20,714 nt of DNA, taken from positions 1 to 20,714 of the forward strand of contig JBOHBN010000004.1 in assembly GCA_050698355.1 (NCBI GenBank), in the 5' to 3' direction. The position numbers and the translations under genes were made by a program. The notes under the pieces are model-generated. The model had not been told where the DNA came from and ran no database searches. It saw only the letters and a program-made list of their open reading frames with translations. Source of the DNA: JBOHBN01 sp050698355. Lineage in GTDB: Bacteria; Actinomycetota; Actinomycetes; Streptosporangiales; WHST01. This document shows positions 13,973-20,714 of this stretch, piece after piece. How positions within the stretch are numbered: the stretch's first letter is position 1; the number at the start of each line of letters is the position of its first letter.

Positions 13973-15486
13973 TCACGTTCGAGCAGCTGGTGCACACCAT
14001 CCAGCCCCCGGCATTCTTCCACTCGGGCAAGGATCTGCACGGCGTCGCCAACAAGCTGGCCCGGGGCGAGACCAACTACCGTACGCAGGTGGTGCAGCCG
14101 GTAGCGGCCGGAACCATCTGGTCCGATTCCGCCCAGCCGGACGCGGTCGCCGTGCTGACGGTGATGACGCGGGCGTTCGAGGCGGGGTCCATCCAGATGT
14201 CCGCGGGTGCGTCCACGCTGGCCACGCTGTCGATCGAGCTCGCTGCGGCGAAGAAGGCGGCGCAGGCGGTGGCGGCGCAGGTGGCGGCGGCCGGCCTGTA
14301 CATCGTGGACGGCAGGGTGATGGCACCCGCCGGGTCGGCCGGACCCGCCAACCCGAATATCGACAGCGGGTTCCCCGGTGGGTCGTCAGCCGACCAGCCA
14401 CAGGCGTACCGCGCCCCGAGTTTCCAGGGTGTGCTGGACGTGGCTGTGCAGCGTGCCAACGACGCGGACGAGGCTTGCTCGGCGTTGCTGGAAAAGGTCG
14501 CCTGGAGCGACTTCGTCACCGGGACGCACAACGAAGGCAACATCGTCGCGCGGGCCAACGCGGCCGTGGAGGGGGCGTACGCGAACCTGGACAGGGCCGC
14601 CAAGCTCCCCGGGCAGCTCGCCCAGCAGGCACAGCACAACCTGGAACGGGAACTGAAGGACCCGGACAGCTTGAACGATGTCCTTGTCGGCATCGTCAAG
14701 GGCCTGTGGTCCGGCGTAGCGGAGACGGCGACTCTGCTAACGACCCTCGGCGGGGCGGCGTTGGGTAACGACGCGGCCCAGCGCAAGCTCGGCCAGATTG
14801 CCACGAACCTCAGCAACGTCGGGCTCGGGGACCTGATCAACGTCCAGGCGCTCAAGGAGGGTCGCCTCGGCGAGTTCATCGGCACCAACCTGTGGTGGTT
14901 CGTCCCGGGTGGTGGCGTGGTCAAGGGGGGTAAGGCTGCCGGGCGACTTGGCAAGGCCGCTGGTGCTGCGGGTAAGGCCGCAAACGAGGCAGTGAGGAAG
15001 CTCGCCACTCGAGTACCCGGCGGTATGGGCAAAGCCGTACACGCCGGCTCGCTCGACCCGGCAACGCAGCGTGCTTTCCTCCACCGCCACTATCCGGATG
15101 TCGGGCACGTCAACTACCAGCGGTTCGAGGCCGCCAAGCCGGGCCATGGCACGAACTGCACCCGTTGCGCGATTGCGACCGACCGGGCGCTAGCCGGTGA
15201 AGGACCGAACAGCGCGATGCCGTCGCACGTCTCGTCGGTGGAGGACGTCGAGCGCGTCTACGGTCAACATGCGCAGCCTGTCTCGTCCTACGACAGGGTC
15301 GTGCACAAGCTGCAGCAGGGAGGCGACGGCTCCCGGGCGATCGTGCTCGGGGAGCGGGCGGGTAGACCCGGGCATGTCATCAACGCCGTCAACGACCACG
15401 GCACCGTTGTCTTGATCGACGGCCAGACAGGCACGCTCGCGCACTTGGAAGACTTCCAGCAGCTGTACTACCTGCCGACCAGTTAG
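13969..15486 (+). CDS. Type VII-secreted polymorphic toxin with C-terminal papain-fold (Tox-PL-like) domain
   Basis: This is a 505-residue multidomain protein. Residues 1-110 form a helical, WXG/LXG-like secretion domain with Trp51 in a WSD turn. A Pro/Gly-rich linker (about 115-150) leads to a second helical region (about 150-235), and a glycine/alanine-rich hydrophobic pre-toxin stretch follows (about 236-345). The C-terminal domain (about 370-505) has NCTRCAIATDRALAG with Cys397, RPGHVINAVND with His469 and VLIDGQTGTL with Asp484. That is the Cys-His-Asp order of the Tox-PL papain-like toxins, predicted to be glutamine deamidases or peptidases acting on a protein in the target cell. An EspC-like partner lies upstream (ATGA overlap) and a probable immunity gene 8 nt downstream. 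The C-terminal assignment is strong by motif; the enzymatic reaction is inferred. Confidence 0.8.
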   Translation: MITFEQLVHTIQPPAFFHSGKDLHGVANKLARGETNYRTQVVQPVAAGTIWSDSAQPDAVAVLTVMTRAFEAGSIQMSAGASTLATLSIELAAAKKAAQAVAAQVAAAGLYIVDGRVMAPAGSAGPANPNIDSGFPGGSSADQPQAYRAPSFQGVLDVAVQRANDADEACSALLEKVAWSDFVTGTHNEGNIVARANAAVEGAYANLDRAAKLPGQLAQQAQHNLERELKDPDSLNDVLVGIVKGLWSGVAETATLLTTLGGAALGNDAAQRKLGQIATNLSNVGLGDLINVQALKEGRLGEFIGTNLWWFVPGGGVVKGGKAAGRLGKAAGAAGKAANEAVRKLATRVPGGMGKAVHAGSLDPATQRAFLHRHYPDVGHVNYQRFEAAKPGHGTNCTRCAIATDRALAGEGPNSAMPSHVSSVEDVERVYGQHAQPVSSYDRVVHKLQQGGDGSRAIVLGERAGRPGHVINAVNDHGTVVLIDGQTGTLAHLEDFQQLYYLPTS

Positions 15487-15494
15487 GAGCGACG

Positions 15495-15932
15495 ATGGAC
15501 CTGGAGGCAGCAATCTCCGTCGCGAACCGCGCAGTGGACGACACCGCGCGCGACGAGGCCCGCGAGATCGCGCTCGACCAGCGGACGGTCATCGAACGCG
15601 GCTGGTGCTACGTGTTCTTTTGGGACTCCAAGGACTACCTGGAAACCGGTGACTGGAAGAAGTCCATGTTCGGCAACTCGCCGATCGTGGTGCCGAAGGA
15701 CGGCAGCGAGGCTTTCTTCAGCGGTACGCATGCTGTCGTGGAGGAGCTGCTCGACGAGTACGAGCAGTCGCACGGCATCGCGCACGGCGACCAGCGTGAG
15801 CTGACCCGGCACGGGGGTCGCAGTGGAGGCGTAGGCTCACAGCAACGGCTCAGCGCGAGGAGAAGCCATGACGACCAACGGCGACTCGACCACCCCGACG
15901 GGCGAGGACACGGTTCGGCGCGCCCTCGTTGA
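15495..15932 (+). CDS. Probable immunity protein (YrhB/Imm35-like) for the papain-fold toxin
   Basis: The first 100 or so residues look like a small immunity protein of the YrhB/Imm35 kind. They include RGWCYVFFWDSKDYLETGD (35-53), then SPIVVPKDGSEAFFSGTH (62-79) and a C-terminal helix VVEELLDEYEQSHG (81-94). It should bind and block the toxin made from the gene ending 8 nt upstream; the toxin TAG stop forms part of its TAGGAG ribosome site. From about residue 107 the sequence turns into low-complexity arginine/glycine/serine text. The frame also overlaps the start of the protease gene by 65 bp, so the last 20 or so residues are probably a recent run-on after loss of an earlier stop. The family call is from memory of the fold pattern. 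Confidence 0.68.
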   Translation: MDLEAAISVANRAVDDTARDEAREIALDQRTVIERGWCYVFFWDSKDYLETGDWKKSMFGNSPIVVPKDGSEAFFSGTHAVVEELLDEYEQSHGIAHGDQRELTRHGGRSGGVGSQQRLSARRSHDDQRRLDHPDGRGHGSARPR

Positions 15933-16929
15933 GTTTCCCGGGATCAGCTCGCGCGCGTACGAGCACCCAGCCGATCGCAGCGCGCTGACCGCGCTGCGGA
16001 AGGTGCCGTACGCCGACCAGGTGCTGAAGAAGCTCGCCGGGCTGTTCAGCGAGCGGCGGTTGCGCCTGCTGTTCCTCGCCTCGGCGGCGCGGGTCGACGA
16101 GGACCAGTTTCCGCACCTGCACCGGATCAGGAACGAGGCGGCGAGGGTGCTCGACCTGCCCGTCGTACCGGAGCTGTACGTCTCGCAGGAGAGCCACCCC
16201 AACGCGATCGCGGTCGGCATCGACCGCCCGTTCATCGTGCTCACAAGCGAGTCGGTCGACCTGTACGACGACGAGGAGCTGCGCTTCATCATCGGCCACG
16301 AATGCGGCCACATCCTGTCCGGCCACGCGGTCTACAGCTCCGTGCTCTTCGCGCTGCTGCGCCTCACCGGCCTCGGCAGCGCTATCCCGCTGTGGTCGCT
16401 CGCCCTGCGCGGGATCGTGCACGCGCTCAAGGAGTGGTACCGCAAGGCCGAGCTGTCCAGCGACCGCGCCGGGCTGCTGGTCGTGCAGGACGTCTCCGTC
16501 GCGACCCGCGCGCACCTGAAGATGGCCGCGGGCGCGCACGTCGACGACATGGACTTCCAGGCGTTCCTGCGCCAGGGGGAGGAGTACAACTCCACCGGCG
16601 ACGCGCGCGACGGCGTCGCCCGCCTCTTGAACATGCTCGACACCACGCACCCCTTCGCCGCCGTCCGCGCGGTGGAGCTGGGCCGCTGGGTCGGGTCCGG
16701 TGAGTACGACCGGGTCAGGGGTGGTGACTACCCGCGCCGGGCGGACGATCACGAGACCTCGTTCACCGAGGAGGTCAAGCGTGCCGCGTCCTCGTACAAG
16801 GAGTCCTGGGACAGCTCAGAGGACGCCCTGGTCAAGACGCTGCGCGACATGGGTGGCGGCGCGGCGGACCTCGGCGGCAAGGTGTTCGACAAGGTCCGCG
16901 ACTACGTGCGTCCGCGCGGCGGGAACTGA
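15868..16929 (+). CDS. M48-family zinc metalloprotease
   Basis: The 353-residue protein has the zinc-binding HECGH (144-148), with Glu145 as the catalytic base. The third ligand is Glu195 in KAELSSDRAG, the E-x-x-x-D layout of M48 peptidases such as HtpX and Ste24. One or two hydrophobic stretches (about 155-185) sit between them, so it may associate with the membrane. The tail (about 295-350) is charged and helical. The ATG at 15868 has GAGGAGA 4-5 nt upstream. A possible -10 (TAGGCT, 15832-15837) lies inside the run-on part of the immunity gene. The substrate is unknown. It may belong to the stable chromosome beside the toxin cassette rather than to the cassette itself. Confidence 0.87.
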   Translation: MTTNGDSTTPTGEDTVRRALVEFPGISSRAYEHPADRSALTALRKVPYADQVLKKLAGLFSERRLRLLFLASAARVDEDQFPHLHRIRNEAARVLDLPVVPELYVSQESHPNAIAVGIDRPFIVLTSESVDLYDDEELRFIIGHECGHILSGHAVYSSVLFALLRLTGLGSAIPLWSLALRGIVHALKEWYRKAELSSDRAGLLVVQDVSVATRAHLKMAAGAHVDDMDFQAFLRQGEEYNSTGDARDGVARLLNMLDTTHPFAAVRAVELGRWVGSGEYDRVRGGDYPRRADDHETSFTEEVKRAASSYKESWDSSEDALVKTLRDMGGGAADLGGKVFDKVRDYVRPRGGN

Positions 16930-16947
16930 GGCCGAGGCGGCGGCGCG

Positions 16948-16953
16948 TAGCCT
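16948..16953 (+). promoter_or_regulatory. -10 element giving a leaderless MurA mRNA
   Basis: TAGCCT is followed by GCTGGG and then the GTG start at 16960. The spacing is the same as in the uracil-DNA glycosylase and MFS genes. It lies in the 30-bp gap after the protease stop, so MurA can be transcribed on its own. Confidence 0.5.
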
Positions 16954-16959
16954 GCTGGG

Positions 16960-18279
16960 GTGAATGGCGAGAAGTGGCACGTCGAGCCGTGCGAACCGCT
17001 GCGCGGGGAGATTAGCGTCCGCGGCTCGAAGAACGCGGTGACCAAGCACATGGTCGCGGCGATGCTCGGCGACTCGCCCAGCGTGATCCGCAACGTCCCC
17101 GAGGTCGGTGACGTCGACATCACCGCGGCGATTCTGCGCGCCGTGGGCACGGAGGCCGAGTCGTCCGATGGCTCGATGACCGTCGAGCCCGGCCCGATCG
17201 ACGATCCGCGGGTACCGCTCTCGTTCAGCGGGCTCAACCGGATCCCGATCCTGCTGCTCGGCCCGCTGCTGCACCGTGCGGGGGAGGCGTTCGTCCCCCT
17301 CGTCGGCGGCGACCGGATCGGTGGGCGCCCGGTCGACTTCCACGTCGCCGCGCTCCGGGCGTTCGGCGCCGAGGTCGAGGTCGGCGAGGAGGGCATCATG
17401 GCGCGGGCGCCGCGCCGGCTTCGCGGCGCCTTGGTGGAGCTGCCGTACGCGAGCGTCGGCGCGACCGAGAGCGTCCTGCTCACCGCCGCGCTCGCCGAGG
17501 GCAAGACGGTGCTCAAGAACGCCGCGACCGAACCGGAGGTGGTGGAGCTCGCACTGTTCTTGCAGCGGATGGGCGCGCGGATCGAGATGCGGCCGGACCG
17601 GGGCTTTCTCATCGAGGGTGTCGACCGGTTGCACGGCGCGCACACCACGCTGGAGGGCGACCGGCTCGAGGCGTTCTCCTACCTCGTCGCCGGGCTGCTC
17701 ACACGCGGCGAGGTACGCGTGCGTGGCTGCACGCAGGACCGGCTGGTGACCGCGATCACCACGCTCGCGCGGATGGGCGCGGAGTTCGAGATCACCGACG
17801 AGTGGGTGATGGCGCGCGCGCAGGACGGGCTGCGTCCCGCCGCCGTGCAGACCGGCACGCACCCGGGGTTCATGACCGACTGGCAGACCCCGTTGATGGT
17901 GCTGTTCACCCAGGCGAGCGGCATGTCGGTGCTGCACGAGACCGTGTTCGAGAACCGGCTGGTGTATGTGCCGGCGCTGCAACAGATGGGCTGCGAGATC
18001 GAGCTGTTCAACACCTGCCTCGGCGGCCCGGACTGCCGTTTCCACGACCTGTCCGCGACGCACTCCGCGGTCGTACGCGGCGTCTCCAAGTTGCGCGGGG
18101 CGACGGTCGACATCCCCGACGTTCGTGCGGGTTTCTCGACGGTGATCGCGGCAGCGATCGCGGACAGCCCGTCGCTGTTCGGCGGCGTGCACCACCTCGA
18201 GCGCGGCTACCACCGGCCGCTCGAGCAGTTCGCCTCGCTCGGCTTGAACATCCGCCGCCAGCAGGGCTACGCGCCCTAA
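16960..18279 (+). CDS. murA: UDP-N-acetylglucosamine 1-carboxyvinyltransferase with Asp in place of catalytic Cys
   Basis: The 439-residue EPSP-synthase-fold enzyme transfers enolpyruvate from PEP to UDP-GlcNAc, the first committed step of peptidoglycan synthesis. Present are SKNA (Lys24, Asn25), Arg94, Arg123 in RIGGRP, Asp307 in MTDW, Arg333, Asp387 in DVRAG and Arg415 in RGY, all matching known active-site positions. At the usual Cys115 position the loop reads VGGDRIGG, so the residue is Asp118. The mycobacterial and chlamydial enzymes also have Asp there, work normally and resist fosfomycin. A Cys-containing insertion (CLGGPDCRF, 353-361) is shared, as I recall, with a Streptomyces MurA paralogue. 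It could be the main MurA or a second copy. The stop abuts the facing Dabb gene with no spacer. Confidence 0.92.
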   Translation: MNGEKWHVEPCEPLRGEISVRGSKNAVTKHMVAAMLGDSPSVIRNVPEVGDVDITAAILRAVGTEAESSDGSMTVEPGPIDDPRVPLSFSGLNRIPILLLGPLLHRAGEAFVPLVGGDRIGGRPVDFHVAALRAFGAEVEVGEEGIMARAPRRLRGALVELPYASVGATESVLLTAALAEGKTVLKNAATEPEVVELALFLQRMGARIEMRPDRGFLIEGVDRLHGAHTTLEGDRLEAFSYLVAGLLTRGEVRVRGCTQDRLVTAITTLARMGAEFEITDEWVMARAQDGLRPAAVQTGTHPGFMTDWQTPLMVLFTQASGMSVLHETVFENRLVYVPALQQMGCEIELFNTCLGGPDCRFHDLSATHSAVVRGVSKLRGATVDIPDVRAGFSTVIAAAIADSPSLFGGVHHLERGYHRPLEQFASLGLNIRRQQGYAP

Positions 18280-18603
18280 CTACTCAGGTATCAGGACCGT
18301 CTGCTCGTCCAGGGAGTAGTCGAACCCGAGCAGGGTCGCGTCCTGTTCAGCGAGCCAGTCCAGGAAATCGCGGTGCACCGGGTGGTCCCGGTAGCGCTGC
18401 AGCGCCGACTCGTCGGGGAACTCCGATAACAGCAGGTAGGTGTACCCCTGGGTGCGGCCGCCACCGGTATCCGCGCCGAACCGGAGCCTCGTGGCCTCGC
18501 CGATGTGCTCGCCGAACGAGCCGACCGCGCGCCGCATGGCGTCCTCGTCGGCGGGTGAGAGCTGCTCGGGGAACTTGAACAACACGACGTGCTGTACGGC
18601 CAT
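18280..18603 (-). CDS. Dabb-family (stress-responsive A/B barrel) protein
   Basis: The 107-residue protein begins MAVQHVVLFKF and continues YTYLLLSEFPDESALQRYRD then HPVHRDFLDWL, the pattern of the dimeric alpha/beta-barrel (Dabb) family. Members include stress-responsive proteins and a few small cyclases, but most have no known activity. Its start overlaps the amidohydrolase stop by one base (TGATG), so the two are translated together and probably act together. Its stop directly abuts that of MurA on the other strand. No operon partner fixes a substrate. Confidence 0.85.
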   Translation of the reverse strand: MAVQHVVLFKFPEQLSPADEDAMRRAVGSFGEHIGEATRLRFGADTGGGRTQGYTYLLLSEFPDESALQRYRDHPVHRDFLDWLAEQDATLLGFDYSLDEQTVLIPE

Positions 18604-19736
18604 CAGCTGCGTACCTTCCTTCCGGCGATCACGATGTGGCGCGGGGCGCGGAGAACCTTCAGATCGGCGCGCGGGTCCTCGTCGTACACCACGAGGTCCG
18701 CGGGCGCGCCCTCCTCGATGCCGGGCAGGCCGAGCCACCGCCTGGCCGCCCACGAGCCTGCGGCGAGCGCCTCCTCCGCGGGCATGCAGATATCGGCGAG
18801 CCGCAGTATCTCCTCGACGACCTGGCCGTGGGGCAGACCACCGGCATCGGTGCCGACATAGATGGGGATGCCCGCGTCGTACGCGGCGCGCAGCCGGTCG
18901 CGGCTGGACGCGCGCAGCCGCCGCATCCGGTCGGCGTACGCGGGGTACTTCGACGCCTGGTTGGCGATCGACTCGAACGTGTCGACGACCAGCGTGGTCG
19001 GTACGAGCGCCGTGCCCCGTGCGCGCATGTCACCGACCAGGTCGTCGGTGAGCCCGGTGCCGTGCTCGATCGAGTCGACGCCCGCGGCGAGCAGGTCGGG
19101 CAGCGCTTCCTCGCCGAACGTGTGCACGGCGACGCGGGCGCCGAGCGCGTGCGCGCGGGCGACCGCCTCGTTCAGCGTGCCGGCCGGCCAGTTCGGGGTG
19201 AGGTCGCCCGCCACCCGGTCGATCCAGTCACCGACAAGCTTCACCCACCCGCCGGCCGCTGTACCCGGCGTCGGTGGCAGCAGCCCCGCGACCCTTGCCT
19301 GCGCGTCGACCGCGGCGGGCAGGTCGTCCGGCTCGACCTCGATCGCGTAGCTCCTGATGTAGCCCTTCGGCGGAGCGAGGTGCCGCCCCGCGTGCACCGT
19401 GCGCGGCAGTTCGGGGTCGTCGTCGAGCTCGGTGAACCGGACCGGCACGCCGGCGTCGCGCAGCAGCAGCGCACCGGCATCGCGGTTGGTGATCGCCTGG
19501 TCGCGCGCCTCGGCGGGCGTGTCGACCGGGCCGTGTGCGGCGAGCCCGACGTGGCAGTGCGCGTCGACCAGGCCGGGCACGATGAAGCCGTCGGTCGCGA
19601 TCGTCTGGGCACCGGCGACCGGCGTCAGGCTGATCCGGCCGTCCACCACGAACAGCTCGCGGCGCTCGCCGTCCGGCAGCGTGACACCGCGCAGCCGCAA
19701 CGGCTCGCCCTGGGGCGGCGTGGTCAGCTGAACCAC
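18603..19736 (-). CDS. Amidohydrolase-family metal-dependent hydrolase
   Basis: The 377-residue protein has the full binuclear metal set of the amidohydrolase superfamily. His60 and His62 are in VDAHCHVG, Lys166 is in WVKLVGDW (likely the carbamylated bridging lysine), His205 in VHTFGEE, His225 in IEHGTGL, and Asp297 in VGTDAGG. The order resembles imidazolonepropionase/prolidase-like members. The substrate is unknown. The GTG at 19736 is the in-frame start nearest the N-terminal beta-strand. It overlaps the end of the membrane-protein gene by 13 bp and has no obvious ribosome site, so it probably depends on coupling. The Dabb gene follows with a TGATG overlap. There is no signal peptide, so it should be cytoplasmic. 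Confidence 0.88.
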   Translation of the reverse strand: MVQLTTPPQGEPLRLRGVTLPDGERRELFVVDGRISLTPVAGAQTIATDGFIVPGLVDAHCHVGLAAHGPVDTPAEARDQAITNRDAGALLLRDAGVPVRFTELDDDPELPRTVHAGRHLAPPKGYIRSYAIEVEPDDLPAAVDAQARVAGLLPPTPGTAAGGWVKLVGDWIDRVAGDLTPNWPAGTLNEAVARAHALGARVAVHTFGEEALPDLLAAGVDSIEHGTGLTDDLVGDMRARGTALVPTTLVVDTFESIANQASKYPAYADRMRRLRASSRDRLRAAYDAGIPIYVGTDAGGLPHGQVVEEILRLADICMPAEEALAAGSWAARRWLGLPGIEEGAPADLVVYDEDPRADLKVLRAPRHIVIAGRKVRS

Positions 19737-20452
19737 CCCGCGACGGTGAGCACGATGCCGATCAGGATGCGGACCACGAGCAGTACGAGGAAGATGGGCA
19801 GGATCAGGCGGGTGCCGAGCCGGAATAGGCCGTCGACGTTGACCGTCGTACGCAGCGGTGGACCGCCGGTCACGCCCGGGTGCCGCAGCAGCGCCGCGCC
19901 GGTACAGGTCATCGCCACGATGAACACCGCACCGCCGACCACCAGCAGGAAGGTCATGCCGGAGAAGAACCGGAACCTCGCGCCCAGGTCGACGAGGAAG
20001 CCGACCACCAGGACGAACGTCAGCGCGACGGCGAGCGCATGCGTCAGCCACCGTGCCCGCGCACCGCGCCGTTCGTGCCACGCCCGAAGCGAGCGCTCTG
20101 CGGCGGCGAGCTCATCCTCTGCCTGTTCCAGCCGGTGCTCGCTGGCGCGCAGGTTGTCATCGGCCGCCGCCCAGCTGGGAAATGGCTGGCCGGCCGACGC
20201 GATCTGCCGGGGCACGTCGGCCGCGCCGGTGCGCTCCTGCGCCTCGAGCAGGTAGTCGCGGGCCCTGTTCGACCGGCGCAGTGCCTCGTCGACCCGATCG
20301 CGTCGTTGCCCGGCCTGGTCGTGCAGGTCGTCGCGCGCGGACTGCTCTGTTGCCTCGGCCTCGCTCAGCCTGCCCCACGCCTGCTCCGACGACCCGCCGA
20401 AGTTCTCCAGCTCGGCCAGGTAGGTGCTCATCTCGCGGTCGGTGGCGGTCAT
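19724..20452 (-). CDS. Coiled-coil membrane protein, 242 aa, unknown function
   Basis: Residues 1-130 are highly charged and helical with heptad-like spacing (about 28-75 and 100-125), suggesting a cytoplasmic coiled coil. Three membrane helices follow at about 135-156, 162-189 and 214-241. I do not recognise a family. The ATG at 20452 is the first start in the frame, with ACGGTGAT a few nt upstream. ATG at residue 8 is an alternative. It starts 88 bp after the stop of the partial gene upstream and overlaps the amidohydrolase gene by 13 bp, so all of these are likely co-transcribed. The long soluble helix ahead of a membrane anchor would suit a scaffold or sensor, but that is speculation. Confidence 0.8.
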   Translation of the reverse strand: MTATDREMSTYLAELENFGGSSEQAWGRLSEAEATEQSARDDLHDQAGQRRDRVDEALRRSNRARDYLLEAQERTGAADVPRQIASAGQPFPSWAAADDNLRASEHRLEQAEDELAAAERSLRAWHERRGARARWLTHALAVALTFVLVVGFLVDLGARFRFFSGMTFLLVVGGAVFIVAMTCTGAALLRHPGVTGGPPLRTTVNVDGLFRLGTRLILPIFLVLLVVRILIGIVLTVAGWFS

Positions 20453-20540
20453 CGATCACCGTCCGTGAGCCGGTCCACCGATCCGGGGCTCGCCTCGGCC
20501 ATCTGCCATCCTCGCGTCGCGTGCGCAGTTGCCTCAGAGT

Positions 20541-20714
20541 CTAGAGGTCGGTGGCGGCCGGTGGCGATCCCACGACCTCGGGCGACGGTGCGGCGAACGG
20601 GTCGAGGAGCAGCGGCGACGCACTCTCGGAGAGGTCGCGGAACCACATCTGCCCCGTCGGGGCGGCGAACGGCGGGCGCCGGTCGAGGAAGGCGGCGGTG
20701 GTGTACATGTCGAC
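20541..20714 (-). CDS. C-terminal end of a gene continuing beyond the right edge (partial)
   Basis: On the minus strand the last 174 bases read without interruption for 57 codons to a TAG at 20543-20541. The third position is G or C in all but four sense codons, as in real genes of this genome. The peptide starts VDMYTTAAFLDRRPPFAAP, continues GQMWFRDLSESASP and ends PSPEVVGSPPAATDL, a likely disordered tail. Alternative frames here give arginine-rich text. The function cannot be told from this piece. It is the gene upstream of the coiled-coil protein and may head the same operon. Confidence 0.65.
   Translation of the reverse strand, partial: VDMYTTAAFLDRRPPFAAPTGQMWFRDLSESASPLLLDPFAAPSPEVVGSPPAATDL

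Noticed and set aside
16960..18279. MurA as an inactivated pseudogene because the catalytic Cys is missing
   Set aside because: The frame is intact, every other active-site residue is present, and Asp at this position is known in working enzymes.
18636..20255. A 539-residue plus-strand open frame
   Set aside because: It is the opposite strand of the amidohydrolase and coiled-coil genes and shows only arginine/valine-rich text without motifs.
20449..20646. A 65-residue minus-strand frame overlapping the coiled-coil gene start as ATGA
   Set aside because: Its sequence is arginine-rich without motifs, and the competing frame ending at 20541 has far better codon third positions. Only the ATGA overlap speaks for it.
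1..20714. tRNA or rRNA genes, CRISPR arrays, insertion sequences, terminal repeats or attachment sites
   Set aside because: No cloverleaf, no regularly spaced repeats, no transposase or integrase motifs, and no long direct or inverted repeats flanking the toxin cassette were found by eye. Short or diverged elements could be missed.

Overview
The window is about 70% G+C with strong G/C preference at third codon positions, many GTG starts and tightly packed genes. A mycobacterial-type uracil-DNA glycosylase, an EspC-like type VII secretion (ESX) partner protein and promoters of the TAnnnT leaderless kind point to a high-GC actinomycete. The genus cannot be read from the sequence. No tRNA, rRNA, CRISPR array, insertion sequence or replication origin was seen.

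Layout. (1) 1-3703: the tail of a plus-strand gene, then a minus-strand fatty-acid beta-oxidation operon (thiolase, then a bifunctional enoyl-CoA hydratase/3-hydroxyacyl-CoA dehydrogenase) followed by a 60-residue membrane protein. (2) 3704-4919: a regulatory intergenic region with inverted repeats, then a CaCA-type cation/proton or cation/sodium antiporter. (3) 4909-10980: a minus-strand operon of MFS polyol permease, class II aldolase, FGGY kinase and GlpD-like FAD dehydrogenase, with a DeoR-family repressor gene diverging from it. Together these suggest a polyol pathway that imports, phosphorylates, oxidises next to the phosphorylated carbon, and cleaves to dihydroxyacetone phosphate plus an aldehyde. 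(4) 10987-13519: uracil-DNA glycosylase, a small membrane protein and an MFS exporter-like protein. (5) 13634-15932: a type VII toxin cassette of an EspC-like partner, a 505-residue multidomain toxin ending in a papain-fold (Tox-PL-like) domain, and a probable YrhB/Imm35-type immunity protein. (6) 15868-18279: an M48 metalloprotease and a MurA enolpyruvyl transferase with Asp in place of the usual catalytic Cys. (7) 18280-20714: a minus-strand chain of a partial gene at the window edge, a coiled-coil membrane protein, an amidohydrolase and a Dabb-domain protein.

The two stretches most likely to hold under-described biology are the polyol cluster, whose aldolase has the Glu of aldolases rather than the Asp of 4-epimerases, and the toxin cassette, whose immunity gene runs 65 bp into the following protease gene. 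Three genes (uracil-DNA glycosylase, MFS exporter, MurA) share the same start arrangement, TAGnnT then 6 nt then GTG, which is a strong sign of leaderless transcripts.
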